Origin: JBKEAJ01 sp047975005
Lineage (GTDB): Bacteria > Bacteroidota > Bacteroidia > Bacteroidales > Prolixibacteraceae
Length of the DNA stretch: 23,636 nucleotides
Assembly (NCBI GenBank): GCA_047975005.1
Contig: JBKECW010000055.1
Location: 1-23,636, forward strand
Direction: 5' to 3'
Made by a program: the position numbers and the translations under genes. Under the pieces are notes generated by a model. It saw nothing but the letters and a program-made list of their open reading frames with translations. It searched no databases and was not told the origin of the DNA. Position 1 is the first letter of the stretch; the number at the start of each line of letters is the position of its first letter. Below, one piece after another: positions 15,812-23,636 of the stretch.

Positions 15812-17635
15812 CTACTTTTTAAATATCATCATCTCACATGCCTTGCAATCAAATTCTAAACGCAAAGTAGTGTCCTGATATTTCAGATAGTACGGTTCTT
15901 TGAATGCAGACTTACCTTTTGTCTTCTTAGGACAATAGCCCATATAATCCTTAATACAATGCTCCGTGTACATCAAAGGAATACCATCTTTTGCATCCAC
16001 CTCGCACGCCCTCTGATTGGCGTCGAAGCCTATCTTCGCATAAAATTCTTTACTCTTGGAATTACTTATATTCAGCCTGAAATCCTGATACGACTCATAG
16101 GAAACTGCATCATCGAAACTCAAGCTGTATTCTTTTGGCTTGTTTCTCTCAATCCTTTTGAGATTGTGCCTCTCTATCAACTTCCTACGCCAATCGGACA
16201 GCAAGGAAGATGGAATAAACCAGTCGTCATTACATACAACACTGACATTATCAACTACATATGCGGAATCGCCCGTTTTCTTAATGTTTCGCTCTATTTG
16301 CTCTGATTGAGCCGTCCTCGCTTTTTCTTTATTTATTTTGACATCCAAAGTACTCTCAACACCGTCCTCGTCAAGCATCCTCAGCAAAAAGCCCTCAGTC
16401 GTTTCCTGAAGAAATACATCCGCTCGTATTGTTCGTTTTGCACTCTCCTTCTTAAGCTCTTGCTCGAACTTATGGTTATGATTACGATGAATGACAAGCC
16501 CTCGCTTCAAGCCATCAACACTTTTGACAAAAACCTTTTTCCCCTCAACCCTCTCAACTCTCATACCTCGAAAATTACCGTAGGTGTCTGTAAAACATAG
16601 CCCATCTCCATTGTTAAGTTCTTGTTTAGTATTGATTTCTATAAAACCTTTGCCAAGGCGCAAGATACTTCCAACACGCTCTCCCTGTGACTTTGGTGAG
16701 CTTGGATTTATCAAGTCCGACGACTGTTTAGACTCCAACAGATAGTTAGTAAAACCCCGATTGAAACTTCTCTCAGGATCAGGAGTGAACGAATAGGCAC
16801 ATTCGCCTGATGATGAGCGCAATAAACCTGTTTTATTCTGAAGTATCTTATTTAGCTCCAAATTATAGTGAGCTACAACATTCTTGACATAAGAGACATC
16901 TTTCAGCCGCCCCTCTATTTTAAAAGAGCTGACACCTGCATCTATCAACTTTTCGAGATTGATAGTCTGATTTAAGTCTTTTAAGGACAGCAAATGTTTA
17001 TCTTTCTCTATCGTGCGCCCCTGCGAGTCGGTGAGCGTATAGGGCAAACGACAGTACTGCGCACAGTTGCCACGATTGGCACTACGCCCTGCAAGCATCT
17101 GACTGATATAGCAATTGCCACTATAGCTCACACATAAAGCTCCGTGTATAAATACCTCAACAGGGATATTGATGCCCTTAGCAATATTTTCAATCTGTGC
17201 CAAACTCAATTCCCTTGCCAACACTACTTGCTGAAAACCTATACTCTCGAAGAATTTTGCCTTGTCGGCGGTACGAATATCGCACTGCGTACTCGCATGC
17301 AAAGCTATTGGCGGCAAGTCCAAGTGAGTTATACCCATATCCTGAATGATGAGAGCATCACAACCAACACCATGCAACAAATGTATCTGCTTCTCTGCTT
17401 CCATCATTTCTTTCTCAAAGAGGATGGTATTAAATGCTACATAGACCTTGACACCGTAGAGGTGGGCAAAATCTACAAGCCGAGCAATATCGTCAATAGA
17501 GTTTCCTGCCGAAGCCCTCGCACCAAATTTTGGCGCACCAATGTAAACAGCATCAGCACCATGCTTCACTGCCTCCACGCCACACTCCAAATTCTTTGCA
17601 GGAGCAAGCAACTCTATTTTTCTATTGACTTGCAT
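15812..17635 (-). CDS. U32 family protein (RlhA/TrhP-type RNA hydroxylation factor)
   Basis: 607 residues from ATG 17635 (MQVNRKIELLAPAKNLECGV); four codons further upstream lie inside the promoter. The U32 signature is E-V-F-I-H-G-A-L-C-x4-G-x-C-x-I-S, with Cys168 and Cys175, and Cys191 and Cys195 follow in RGNCAQYCRLPY. These four Cys are the likely iron-sulfur ligands. Family knowledge: though listed as peptidases, YegQ/TrhP and YdcP/RlhA are needed for prephenate-dependent hydroxylation of tRNA U34 and 23S rRNA C2501. The length of about 600 with a long C-terminal extension is closer to RlhA, so that is the better guess. It is a single gene. Confidence 0.88.
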   Translation of the reverse strand: MQVNRKIELLAPAKNLECGVEAVKHGADAVYIGAPKFGARASAGNSIDDIARLVDFAHLYGVKVYVAFNTILFEKEMMEAEKQIHLLHGVGCDALIIQDMGITHLDLPPIALHASTQCDIRTADKAKFFESIGFQQVVLARELSLAQIENIAKGINIPVEVFIHGALCVSYSGNCYISQMLAGRSANRGNCAQYCRLPYTLTDSQGRTIEKDKHLLSLKDLNQTINLEKLIDAGVSSFKIEGRLKDVSYVKNVVAHYNLELNKILQNKTGLLRSSSGECAYSFTPDPERSFNRGFTNYLLESKQSSDLINPSSPKSQGERVGSILRLGKGFIEINTKQELNNGDGLCFTDTYGNFRGMRVERVEGKKVFVKSVDGLKRGLVIHRNHNHKFEQELKKESAKRTIRADVFLQETTEGFLLRMLDEDGVESTLDVKINKEKARTAQSEQIERNIKKTGDSAYVVDNVSVVCNDDWFIPSSLLSDWRRKLIERHNLKRIERNKPKEYSLSFDDAVSYESYQDFRLNISNSKSKEFYAKIGFDANQRACEVDAKDGIPLMYTEHCIKDYMGYCPKKTKGKSAFKEPYYLKYQDTTLRLEFDCKACEMMIFKK

Positions 17636-17644
17636 AATTGAGTG

Positions 17645-17652
17645 CAAAGCTA
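17645..17652 (-). promoter_or_regulatory. −7 element of the U32 gene
   Basis: TAGCTTTG on the minus strand (17652-17645) fits TAnnTTTG. The expected start near 17638 is only about 3 bases before the ATG at 17635, which would give a nearly leaderless mRNA. No TTG at the usual distance. Confidence 0.45.
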
Positions 17653-17677
17653 GTTATTTATTGTCTTATCATCATCA

Positions 17678-17709
17678 TTCTAGACTTTACTCCAAAAGTA
17701 CTATCTTTG
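17678..17709 (+). promoter_or_regulatory. Promoter of the small membrane protein-mutL-ispD unit
   Basis: TATCTTTG at 17702-17709 fits TAnnTTTG, with TTC at 17678-17680 and a 21-base spacer. The start would be near 17716, 11 bases before the ATG at 17727. Confidence 0.55.
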
Positions 17710-17726
17710 TAGAAAATGAAATCGCC

Positions 17727-18077
17727 ATGTCTATAAGATTAAAATTCCTTCATATCCCTCGTCCTAAAAGGTTTAATATCGGTCATCGATTCTATGACGA
17801 GGACAAAGAGAGAGCAAAAGATGCACTAATAAGGAACAACATTCACGCTGACGGCGAAGATCCTTCTTATAGCCCTGAGGCTATAAAAGCCCGCATGAAA
17901 GGCTCGTTTAGGGAGGCTGCCAGGGATGGAGGCAAGATATCATCGTCAATGAAACGCTCGCAAAATATTCGCCTGATAACTCTGTTTATTATACTTCTCG
18001 CTATAATATGGCTGTTTATAAACATGGATGTATTTATGAAAAATCTAAGTACACTATGGGAAATGATTTCAGGCTAA
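17727..18077 (+). CDS. Small conserved membrane protein upstream of mutL
   Basis: 116 residues from ATG 17727 (MSIRLKFLHIPRPKRFNIGH). The open frame reaches back to 17625, but that part contains the promoter, so the later start is chosen. The N-terminal ~80 residues are basic and polar (RFYDEDKERAKDALIRNN, GSFREAARDGGK), and one hydrophobic helix LITLFIILLAIIWLFINM lies at about 83-100. Similar small proteins with one C-terminal helix and the RFYDxxKE pattern occur in Bacteroidales near mutL, by my recollection. No function is known. It likely shares a transcript with mutL, 22 bases downstream. Confidence 0.75.
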   Translation: MSIRLKFLHIPRPKRFNIGHRFYDEDKERAKDALIRNNIHADGEDPSYSPEAIKARMKGSFREAARDGGKISSSMKRSQNIRLITLFIILLAIIWLFINMDVFMKNLSTLWEMISG

Positions 18078-18078
18078 C

Positions 18079-18088
18079 AAAAAAAAAA
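18079..18088 (+). repeat. A10 homopolymer just before mutL
   Basis: Ten A in the 22-base gap between the small membrane gene and the GTG start of mutL, 11 bases before that GTG. Bacteroidota use A-rich leaders for translation, so its length could affect mutL expression. Confidence 0.9.
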
Positions 18089-18099
18089 CAATAACGAAA

Positions 18100-19971
18100 G
18101 TGTCTGATATAATAAGACTATTACCCGACTCAGTTGCCAACCAGATAGCCGCAGGAGAGGTCATTCAACGTCCTGCCTCTGTCATAAAGGAATTGGTGGA
18201 CAATGCTATTGATGCAGAATCTACAAGTATCGACATACTCATAAAGGATGCCGGAAGAACATTAATACAAGTTACCGACAATGGCAAGGGTATGTCTCCG
18301 ACTGATGCACGCATGGCTTTTGAACGCCATGCTACCTCCAAAATTAGAAATGCAAACGACTTGTTTGCTATATCAACAAATGGATTTCGCGGCGAAGCAC
18401 TAGCATCTATAGCTGCAGTCGCAGAGGTAGAACTAAAAACGAAGCAGGAAGACGACGAACTTGGCACTCACCTTGTAATAAAAGCTAGCAAGTGCGAGAG
18501 CGAAAACCCAATAAGCGGTATAACAGGAACTTGCTTTGCAATAAAGAATTTATTTTTCAATATTCCCGCCCGCCGAAAGTTTCTAAAAAAGGATGCCACA
18601 GAGTTGAGACATATCATAAACGAGGTTCAAAGAGCTGCCATAGCAAACAGTAAAATTGCGTTCAGACTCACTCACAACAAGTCTTTAATCTACAATTTAC
18701 CCCCATCAAACACAAAAAAACGCATCGTTGACATATTTGGCAAAAATATGCAGCAGAATCTCGTAAAGGTAAATAGTAGCACAGAGTCTGTAGAAATAAA
18801 CGGATACATAGGTCTACCTCAATATGCAAAGAAGTCTTATGGAGACCAGTACATTTTTGTAAATGGCAGATACATAAGACACTCCGGCATTCATAAAATG
18901 ATTACAATTGCATATGAGCAAATACTATCGTCAAACCTAATTCCGAGCTACTTTCTATTCCTAACGCTTGATCCATCAAGTATCGACATAAATATCCATC
19001 CTCAGAAAACAGAAATCAAGTTTGAAAATGAGAGCCTAATCAAGACCTTCTGTTTAGCAGCTGCAAGAGAAGCCTTAGGAAAAAACAATATCACTCCATC
19101 GATAGATTTTGACACGGCAGGAAAAATTGATATGCCACCAATATCAAACAACAGAGAATTTATTCCATCTCCTGAGATAATTATTGACGAGAACTACAAC
19201 CCTTTTGAGTCAACTTCGCAGAGCCACGATGACAAGAACAAGTACCGCTACAGCTCTACCTCATCAGGCATTGGCAATGACAACTCAAGAAATTGGCAAG
19301 ACGCATACCCTGATCTCAATAGAGGCACTCACTCTCCGGCAGATAGCACATCCCATGATAATCTTAGAGTGTACCAAAGCTCTATGAATTTTGACAACTC
19401 TCCGAAACTTGAGCATGGCAATTTTATGCAGCTAAAATATCGCTACATAATAACTCTGGTAAAATCGGGATTAATGATTATAGATCAAAAATTAGCCCAC
19501 GAACAAATCTTATACGAGAAATTTCTTGTTAGCGCAAGAAACGACACCTTAGCAGGACAGAGTTTTCTATTTGGAGAAACAATAGAACTAGGTGCAGACA
19601 GGGCCGTTCTCTTAGAGCAAGTACTGCCCGAGCTCAAGAAATTGGGTATAGAACTATATCAAAAAGACAATACCCGTTTTGAGATTAAATCAATGCCTGA
19701 CATTATTGGGAAGAAAAATCATCAGGATATAATCATTTCATTACTTGACCAACTCACCGAAGAATGCACATCGGCATCGGAAATAGCAAGCAACACTATT
19801 GCGACGCATCTTGCAGAGATTTCTGCTATTCCACACGGGAAGTCTTTATCACCGATGGAAATGGAAACATTGGTCAACGATCTATTTGCATGTTCTACAG
19901 CAAACCACTCACCTAGAGGGAAATCTATTTTTACAATAATAACTATGGATCAACTTAATTCGATGCTATGA
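18100..19971 (+). CDS. mutL: DNA mismatch repair protein MutL
   Basis: 623 residues from a GTG start. The N-terminal GHKL ATPase is intact: NQIAAGEVIQRPASVIKELV with Glu31 and Asn35, TDNGKGMS, and GFRGEALASIAAV. The middle (about 345-425) is polar and probably disordered. The C-terminal dimerisation domain begins near 435. Its endonuclease motif, normally DQHA-x2-E-x4-E, reads DQKLAHEQILYE at 462-473. The late metal motif, normally CPHGRP, reads SPRGKS at 604-609. So the metal-binding His and Cys positions are changed. MutL couples mismatch recognition by MutS to strand removal. The start follows an A10 tract; the TGA overlaps the ispD ATG by 4 bases, so translation is coupled. Confidence 0.95.
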   Translation: MSDIIRLLPDSVANQIAAGEVIQRPASVIKELVDNAIDAESTSIDILIKDAGRTLIQVTDNGKGMSPTDARMAFERHATSKIRNANDLFAISTNGFRGEALASIAAVAEVELKTKQEDDELGTHLVIKASKCESENPISGITGTCFAIKNLFFNIPARRKFLKKDATELRHIINEVQRAAIANSKIAFRLTHNKSLIYNLPPSNTKKRIVDIFGKNMQQNLVKVNSSTESVEINGYIGLPQYAKKSYGDQYIFVNGRYIRHSGIHKMITIAYEQILSSNLIPSYFLFLTLDPSSIDINIHPQKTEIKFENESLIKTFCLAAAREALGKNNITPSIDFDTAGKIDMPPISNNREFIPSPEIIIDENYNPFESTSQSHDDKNKYRYSSTSSGIGNDNSRNWQDAYPDLNRGTHSPADSTSHDNLRVYQSSMNFDNSPKLEHGNFMQLKYRYIITLVKSGLMIIDQKLAHEQILYEKFLVSARNDTLAGQSFLFGETIELGADRAVLLEQVLPELKKLGIELYQKDNTRFEIKSMPDIIGKKNHQDIIISLLDQLTEECTSASEIASNTIATHLAEISAIPHGKSLSPMEMETLVNDLFACSTANHSPRGKSIFTIITMDQLNSML

Positions 19972-20645
19972 ACATAAATGTTATTGTTGTAGCCGGAGGC
20001 AAAGGCGCTAGAATGAACACAGAAGTTCCCAAACAATTCCTATTGCTAAGAAACAAACCTATTCTTGCACATACTATAGAACGCTTCCATTTATTCTGCA
20101 ATACTGCCAACATAATAGTAGTATTACCTAAAGAGCAAATTTGCACTTGGCAGGAATACATAAGAAACAGGAACTTTGACATCCCTCACAAGTTCGTTGC
20201 TGGAGGGGAAACACGGTTTCACTCAGTAAAAAACGGACTCTCAAAAATCACGAGCAACACAGGCATCGTAATGATACACGATGGTGTGCGGCCCTTGGTT
20301 GACAACGCAACTCTAAAACGCTGTATTGATGGAGCTGAAAATTACGGCGCCGTAGTTCCTGCTCGCAATATAACGGAATCATTACGACTTATCAATGACG
20401 ACAATAGTACCACAGCCGTAGATCGTTCTAGGTACATGTCTGTACAAACACCACAGACTTTCAAGACGAGCCTAATCACAGCTTGTTACAAGCAAGAATA
20501 TAAAGAGAACTTTACCGATGACGCATCAGTTGCAGAACACGCAGGAGTACGAGTTGAGTGCGTAGAGGGAAACATCGAAAACATTAAAATCACTTATCCA
20601 TCCGATATAAAGATTGCCGATATTTTATATGACAGCATCTCTTAG
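19968..20645 (+). CDS. ispD: 2-C-methyl-D-erythritol 4-phosphate cytidylyltransferase
   Basis: 225 residues. It transfers CMP to methylerythritol phosphate, the third step of the non-mevalonate isoprenoid route. The nucleotide loop VVAGGKGARM is at 7-16 and Lys22 is in VPKQFL. HDGVRPLVDN is at 104-113, then VPARNITESL and VQTPQTF. FTDDASVAEHAG near 182-193 and the ending NIKITYPSDIKIADIL are typical of IspD. TarI-type CTP:ribitol-5-phosphate enzymes are related, but the neighbours give no support for that. It overlaps mutL by ATGA. Confidence 0.92.
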   Translation: MNINVIVVAGGKGARMNTEVPKQFLLLRNKPILAHTIERFHLFCNTANIIVVLPKEQICTWQEYIRNRNFDIPHKFVAGGETRFHSVKNGLSKITSNTGIVMIHDGVRPLVDNATLKRCIDGAENYGAVVPARNITESLRLINDDNSTTAVDRSRYMSVQTPQTFKTSLITACYKQEYKENFTDDASVAEHAGVRVECVEGNIENIKITYPSDIKIADILYDSIS

Positions 20646-20688
20646 CTCTATCCATTTTGCATATTTTTCTTACCAATTTGCAAAACAC

Positions 20689-20717
20689 TTGGATTTGAAT
20701 AATTTTGCATACCTTTG
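20689..20717 (+). promoter_or_regulatory. Promoter of speA-speB
   Basis: TTG at 20689-20691, an 18-base spacer and TACCTTTG at 20710-20717. The −7 element is a full match and the spacer is one base short of the usual range. The start near 20724 leaves a leader of about 97 bases, in which no known riboswitch was recognised; a short GATAA/TTATC hairpin is near 20774-20790. Confidence 0.6.
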
Positions 20718-20821
20718 CGTCCTTGTAAATAAAAGAGTTGTTTAGTAATTTTAAATTATTTATTTAGGCTTGCGATAAGTGCGTTTATCCGAATATCTAA
20801 TAGCCAGCAGTTATCTAACGA

Positions 20822-22225
20822 ATGAAGAATACATATTTCGATTTGATTGAGCAGAGTTATTACTTTCCTCAAGACGGTTTTGATTTACGCGATGGCAATC
20901 TAACCTTTCATGGAGTTTCATTGATGTACTTGATAAAGAAATACGGGACTCCTTTCAAGTTGGTATATTTACCCCGCATCGGCGACCAGATTAAGAAGTC
21001 TCGCAATTTGTTTAACCGAGCTATAAAGCGAACAGGCTACGAAGGCAAGTATCATTTTTGTTACTGCACGAAATGTTGCCATTTCAACCATGTTATGAGT
21101 GCAGCATTGAAGCATAATGTAAATTTGGAGACTTCGTCGGCTTTCGACATTGACCTGGTGATGCATTTGCAGAAAAAAGGAGAGTTCAGCAAATCTCGTC
21201 ACATCATTCACAATGGCTACAAGACAGACGATTATCTAGCAAAGTTGATGCTGATGCATGAAGCAGGCTTCAAAAACTCGGTGATAGTACTAGACAGTAC
21301 GCGGGAGCTGGACAGGATTGAAGCAATCTCGGGCAATAAGAAGATAAAAATCGGTATCCGTCGTGCTATCGACGAGGAGTCGCAATCTAACTACTACACC
21401 TCGCGTTTAGGCATTCGCCAGTCAGAAATAATGAATTTCTATAACGAGAAAATTGCCAACAATAAGAAGTTTGAACTCAAAATGCTCCACTTCTTTGTAG
21501 ACTCAGGCATCAAAGACTCCTTGTATTACTGGGGTGAATTTCAGAAGACCCTCAGCACATTTATAGAACTTAAAAAAGTGTGTCCGACGCTCGATTCCAT
21601 TAATTTGGGTGGCGGTTTCCCCATACGAAACCACTTGGGTTTTGAGTACGACTACGAGTATATGATACAAGAGATTGTTAAGAACATTCAGGAAGTGTGT
21701 AGAAGAGAAGGAGTTGACGAACCTGACATTTATACTGAGTTTGGCAAGTTTACCGTTGGCGAGAGTAGTGCTATAATTTTCTCGGTCATAGAGAAAAAGC
21801 AACAAAACGATGCGGAAAAATGGTATTTTGTCGACAATAGTCTGATGAATACCATTCCTGATGCATGGTCAATCTTTGAGAAATTCATCTTACTACCTGT
21901 AAATAAATGGGATAGACCCTACGAGCGAGCTAATATCGGAGGCATCAGTTGTGACCATTCCGATTATTATAACTCTGAGGATATGAACCAACAGGTTTTA
22001 CTTCCTGTTACGAAAGATGACGACGATGAGCCTTTATACGTAGGCTTTTTCCATACCGGAGCATACCAGGATTCCATCAGTGGATATGGCGGTATTAAGC
22101 ACTGTCTGATACCATCGCCCAAGCATGTGATAATAGACAGAGACGATACGGGCAATTTTGTGGACTATGTGTACCGCAATGAGCAAACGGCAGAGGATAT
22201 GATGAGAATACTCGGCTATGAGTGA
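20822..22225 (+). CDS. speA: Arginine decarboxylase, flavobacterial-type, fold-type III PLP enzyme
   Basis: 467 residues, much shorter than E. coli SpeA (about 650) but normal for the Bacteroidota form. The PLP lysine is likely Lys84 in FCYCTKCCHFNHV. NLETSSAFDI, INLGGGFPIRNH and TEFGKFTVGE are alanine-racemase-fold features, and GGISCDHSDYYN carries the catalytic Cys377/Asp378 pair of the fold III decarboxylases. It turns arginine into agmatine and CO2. The next gene, overlapping by 8 bp, is an agmatinase, so substrate assignment to arginine is well supported by context. A carboxyspermidine decarboxylase role is the main alternative. Confidence 0.86.
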   Translation: MKNTYFDLIEQSYYFPQDGFDLRDGNLTFHGVSLMYLIKKYGTPFKLVYLPRIGDQIKKSRNLFNRAIKRTGYEGKYHFCYCTKCCHFNHVMSAALKHNVNLETSSAFDIDLVMHLQKKGEFSKSRHIIHNGYKTDDYLAKLMLMHEAGFKNSVIVLDSTRELDRIEAISGNKKIKIGIRRAIDEESQSNYYTSRLGIRQSEIMNFYNEKIANNKKFELKMLHFFVDSGIKDSLYYWGEFQKTLSTFIELKKVCPTLDSINLGGGFPIRNHLGFEYDYEYMIQEIVKNIQEVCRREGVDEPDIYTEFGKFTVGESSAIIFSVIEKKQQNDAEKWYFVDNSLMNTIPDAWSIFEKFILLPVNKWDRPYERANIGGISCDHSDYYNSEDMNQQVLLPVTKDDDDEPLYVGFFHTGAYQDSISGYGGIKHCLIPSPKHVIIDRDDTGNFVDYVYRNEQTAEDMMRILGYE

Positions 22226-23081
22226 TATTCCAAAAACTTTTGCTGATATTCCTGAGGAGTATGCTGCTATAGATAGTGCTGCTATAGTCTTGCAGGCAAT
22301 TCCTTACGACGGGACAAGTACCTACGTAAAGGGAGCCGACCGGGCTTTTGAGGAGTTTATGAAAGCCTCGCCACAGATAGAGTATTACGACATTGAGACC
22401 GATAGCGAGGTGTATCGGCAGGGAATAGCCATAGTTCCAGAGATAGGAAAATGCGAAAGCCCCTCTCAGATGGTTGATGAGGTATACTCTAAGACAAAGG
22501 AACTTCTTGAGACAGGCAAATTTCTAACTTTCTTGGGAGGAGAGCATTCTGTTAGCATTGGCGTGCTAAGAGCTTTTTCCGAGAGATACAATGATTTGTC
22601 AGTCTTGCATTTAGATGCACATGCTGATTTACGTAAGGAGTATCAAGGTTCGCCGTTCAATCATGCATGTGCGATGCATGAGGTCTCGCAGCGCAACAAT
22701 TTGGTGCAGGTGGGCATACGCAGCATGGATATTTCGGAGTTGGAGTATTGTGACAAAGCAAAGACCTTCTTTGCTCACGATATACACGGCAATGATGTGT
22801 GGATGGACAAGGCGGTGGAGGAGCTGGGCGACAATGTGTACATATCGCTCGACTTGGACGCACTCGACCCGTCTATTATGCCTAGTACGGGGACACCCGA
22901 GCCGGGAGGTTTGCAGTGGTATCAGTGCTTAAATTTGTTGCGCAAGGTCTTTGAAAAGCGCAATGTAGTAGGTTTTGACCTTGTGGAGCTTGCTCCCACA
23001 GTACAAAATCATGCTTCTACCTTCCTGGTGGTCAAGCTGTTTTATAAAATGTTGTCATATAAGTTTGCACATAAAATATAA
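22218..23081 (+). CDS. speB: Agmatinase
   Basis: 287 residues, ureohydrolase family. All six manganese ligands are visible: His110 in LGGEHSVS, Asp133, His135 and Asp137 in LHLDAHADLR, and Asp212 and Asp214 in SLDLDALDPS. VGFDLVELAP near the C terminus is typical. It hydrolyses agmatine to putrescine and urea, the second step after the arginine decarboxylase with which it overlaps by 8 bp. Arginase or formimidoglutamase activity is possible in the family but unlikely here. The end of the gene contains the TTG element of the tRNA promoter. Confidence 0.93.
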   Translation: MSDIPKTFADIPEEYAAIDSAAIVLQAIPYDGTSTYVKGADRAFEEFMKASPQIEYYDIETDSEVYRQGIAIVPEIGKCESPSQMVDEVYSKTKELLETGKFLTFLGGEHSVSIGVLRAFSERYNDLSVLHLDAHADLRKEYQGSPFNHACAMHEVSQRNNLVQVGIRSMDISELEYCDKAKTFFAHDIHGNDVWMDKAVEELGDNVYISLDLDALDPSIMPSTGTPEPGGLQWYQCLNLLRKVFEKRNVVGFDLVELAPTVQNHASTFLVVKLFYKMLSYKFAHKI

Positions 23082-23095
23082 AAGTATTATCTTTG
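23065..23095 (+). promoter_or_regulatory. Promoter of the initiator tRNA gene
   Basis: TTG at 23065-23067, a 20-base spacer and TATCTTTG at 23088-23095 match the Bacteroidota consensus. The upstream half lies inside the end of speB. The start would be near 23102, 5 bases before the mature tRNA. Confidence 0.75.
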
Positions 23096-23106
23096 CATCA
23101 TAATAT

Positions 23107-23179
23107 TGCGGGGTGGAGCAGTTGGTAGCTCGTCGGGCTCATAACCCGAAGGCCGTAGGTTCGAGTCCTGCCCCCGCTA
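23107..23179 (+). tRNA. Initiator tRNA-fMet (CAT)
   Basis: A full cloverleaf with anticodon CAT at 23140-23142. Three initiator hallmarks are present: the first base does not pair with position 72 (T-T), the anticodon stem has three G-C pairs (GGG/CCC), and the D-stem has the A11-T24 pair (GAGC/GCTC). The acceptor stem GCGGGG pairs with CCCCGC, and the T-arm is GTAGG-TTCGAGT-CCTGC. The CCA tail is not encoded (CTA follows). Confidence 0.97.
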
Positions 23180-23190
23180 CTAAAGAAAAA

Positions 23191-23220
23191 GAGCTGACAA
23201 ATATGTCAGCTCTTTTTTTT
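23191..23220 (+). terminator. Terminator of the tRNA-fMet gene
   Basis: A 9-bp stem GAGCTGACA (23191-23199) and TGTCAGCTC (23204-23212) with a 4-base loop, followed by eight T. An A-run before the stem extends the pairing. Confidence 0.95.
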
Positions 23221-23636
23221 ATGGTTGGAAAGTATAATAGTGCCGATAAAGATTCAAGACGGCACCTCAACAACAACATGGGACCTATCGGAGGTAACAC
23301 CCGCATAAGCATTCCCAACGAAGCAGAACTTGATATATACTATAACCAAAGCTCCGGGAGCAACAACCTATACACATATTTGCGTGCAGCCTGCAATGAG
23401 AAAATACTGATTACTGTATCAGGCGAAACTATGACAACTCTTTCGGGCAGTTCACACTCTCAGGCAGAGGTGCACAAGGACACAAAAGAGGGAGGAACGC
23501 CTAATGGTTGGAATTGTAAATGTTCGGTTAAACCAACTCGCAAAGGAGTTACTGCAGTTCCCGATGGCGATGATAGTCCGACCGAAATTCCTTTGCCACT
23601 TAGAAACAATCCGGGTACTTCGGGGAAGCTCATCGA
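23221..23636 (+). pseudogene. Mu-like prophage remnant: portal and head-protein fragments fused in one frame
   Basis: The frame from ATG 23221 is open to the window end (138 codons), so it runs on beyond. The first ~85 residues resemble the C-terminal part of Mu-like portal proteins (gp29, DUF935): RRHLNNNMGP, SGSNNLYTYLRAACNEKI, SGETMTTLSGSSHSQAEVH, where the family has a LGQT[LM]TT...GS...A...VH pattern. Directly after HKDTKEGG the text becomes TPNGWNCKCSVKP, then LPLRNNPGTSGKLI, which is the zinc-like PPNGWxCxC box and NNPGxTGK ending of Mu gpF-like head proteins. The parts in between are missing, so an internal deletion joined two prophage genes. The true 5' end is unclear: the ATG comes right after the terminator T run. 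Confidence 0.6.

Noticed and set aside
15521..15859. Plus-strand frame of 112 codons after the DUF2007 gene
   Set aside because: It covers the repeat-rich stretch and the end of the U32 gene, and its composition is not protein-like.
20724..20821. Riboswitch in the speA leader
   Set aside because: Only one short weak hairpin is seen and no conserved riboswitch core is recognised.
22615..22932. Arg/Trp-rich frame inside speB
   Set aside because: It is an out-of-frame shadow across the conserved metal-binding motifs of agmatinase.
23107..23179. Initiator tRNA as a prophage attachment site
   Set aside because: The tRNA is followed by its own terminator, no second copy of its 3' end is seen, and Mu-like elements insert by transposition rather than at tRNA genes.

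Overview
The window is a chromosomal stretch of a Bacteroidota bacterium, most likely of the order Bacteroidales. This rests on several TAnnTTTG-type −7 promoter elements with an upstream TTG, the near absence of Shine-Dalgarno sequences, a DUF5606 protein, a bifunctional Fkp, a flavobacterial-type arginine decarboxylase and AT-rich intergenic DNA. Species cannot be named from the sequence.

Layout. Bases 1-207 are the 3' end of an outer-membrane beta-barrel gene with a strong terminator. mutS2 (389-2863, +) follows from its own promoter. Bases 2864-4290 are an eroded zone: degenerate TAATGTG repeats, a broken unidentified membrane-protein gene on the minus strand (in-frame stop plus frameshift) that still has a good promoter, and an orphan MazE-like antitoxin whose MazF-like toxin has been cut to 16 codons. 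Directly behind is a two-gene unit (4306-6500, +): an AmgK-like amino-sugar kinase fused to a RapZ C-terminal domain, then a MurU-like nucleotidyltransferase. It meets, tail to tail and with a 34-bp overlap, the minus-strand operon acpP-fabF-rnc (8732 to 6467).

From 9014 a DUF5606 gene (+) carries a (GAA)10 microsatellite and a lysine-rich tail. A perfect 18-bp inverted repeat separates it from a convergent PatB/MalY-type C-S lyase gene (−). Next, on the minus strand, are a membrane-anchored endonuclease/exonuclease/phosphatase-fold protein and Fkp (L-fucose to GDP-L-fucose). Divergently transcribed is a DUF2007/zinc-ribbon protein. A repeat-rich intergenic stretch (15521-15811) leads to a convergent U32-family gene (−). 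Divergent from that is a small membrane protein gene, then mutL and ispD (4-bp ATGA overlap). The last block is speA-speB (arginine to agmatine to putrescine, 8-bp overlap), an initiator tRNA-fMet with promoter and terminator, and an open frame running off the end that looks like a Mu-like prophage remnant: a portal-protein piece fused to a head-protein piece.

Most genes are housekeeping: fatty-acid synthesis, RNA processing, mismatch repair, isoprenoid and polyamine synthesis. The most interesting item is the kinase-RapZ-C fusion next to a MurU-like gene. It suggests a salvage kinase for MurNAc/GlcNAc with a built-in amino-sugar-phosphate sensor or RNA-binding module. Other points are the decayed toxin-antitoxin pair, the prophage gene fusion, the altered MutL endonuclease motifs and the convergent overlap that puts rnc opposite its neighbour.
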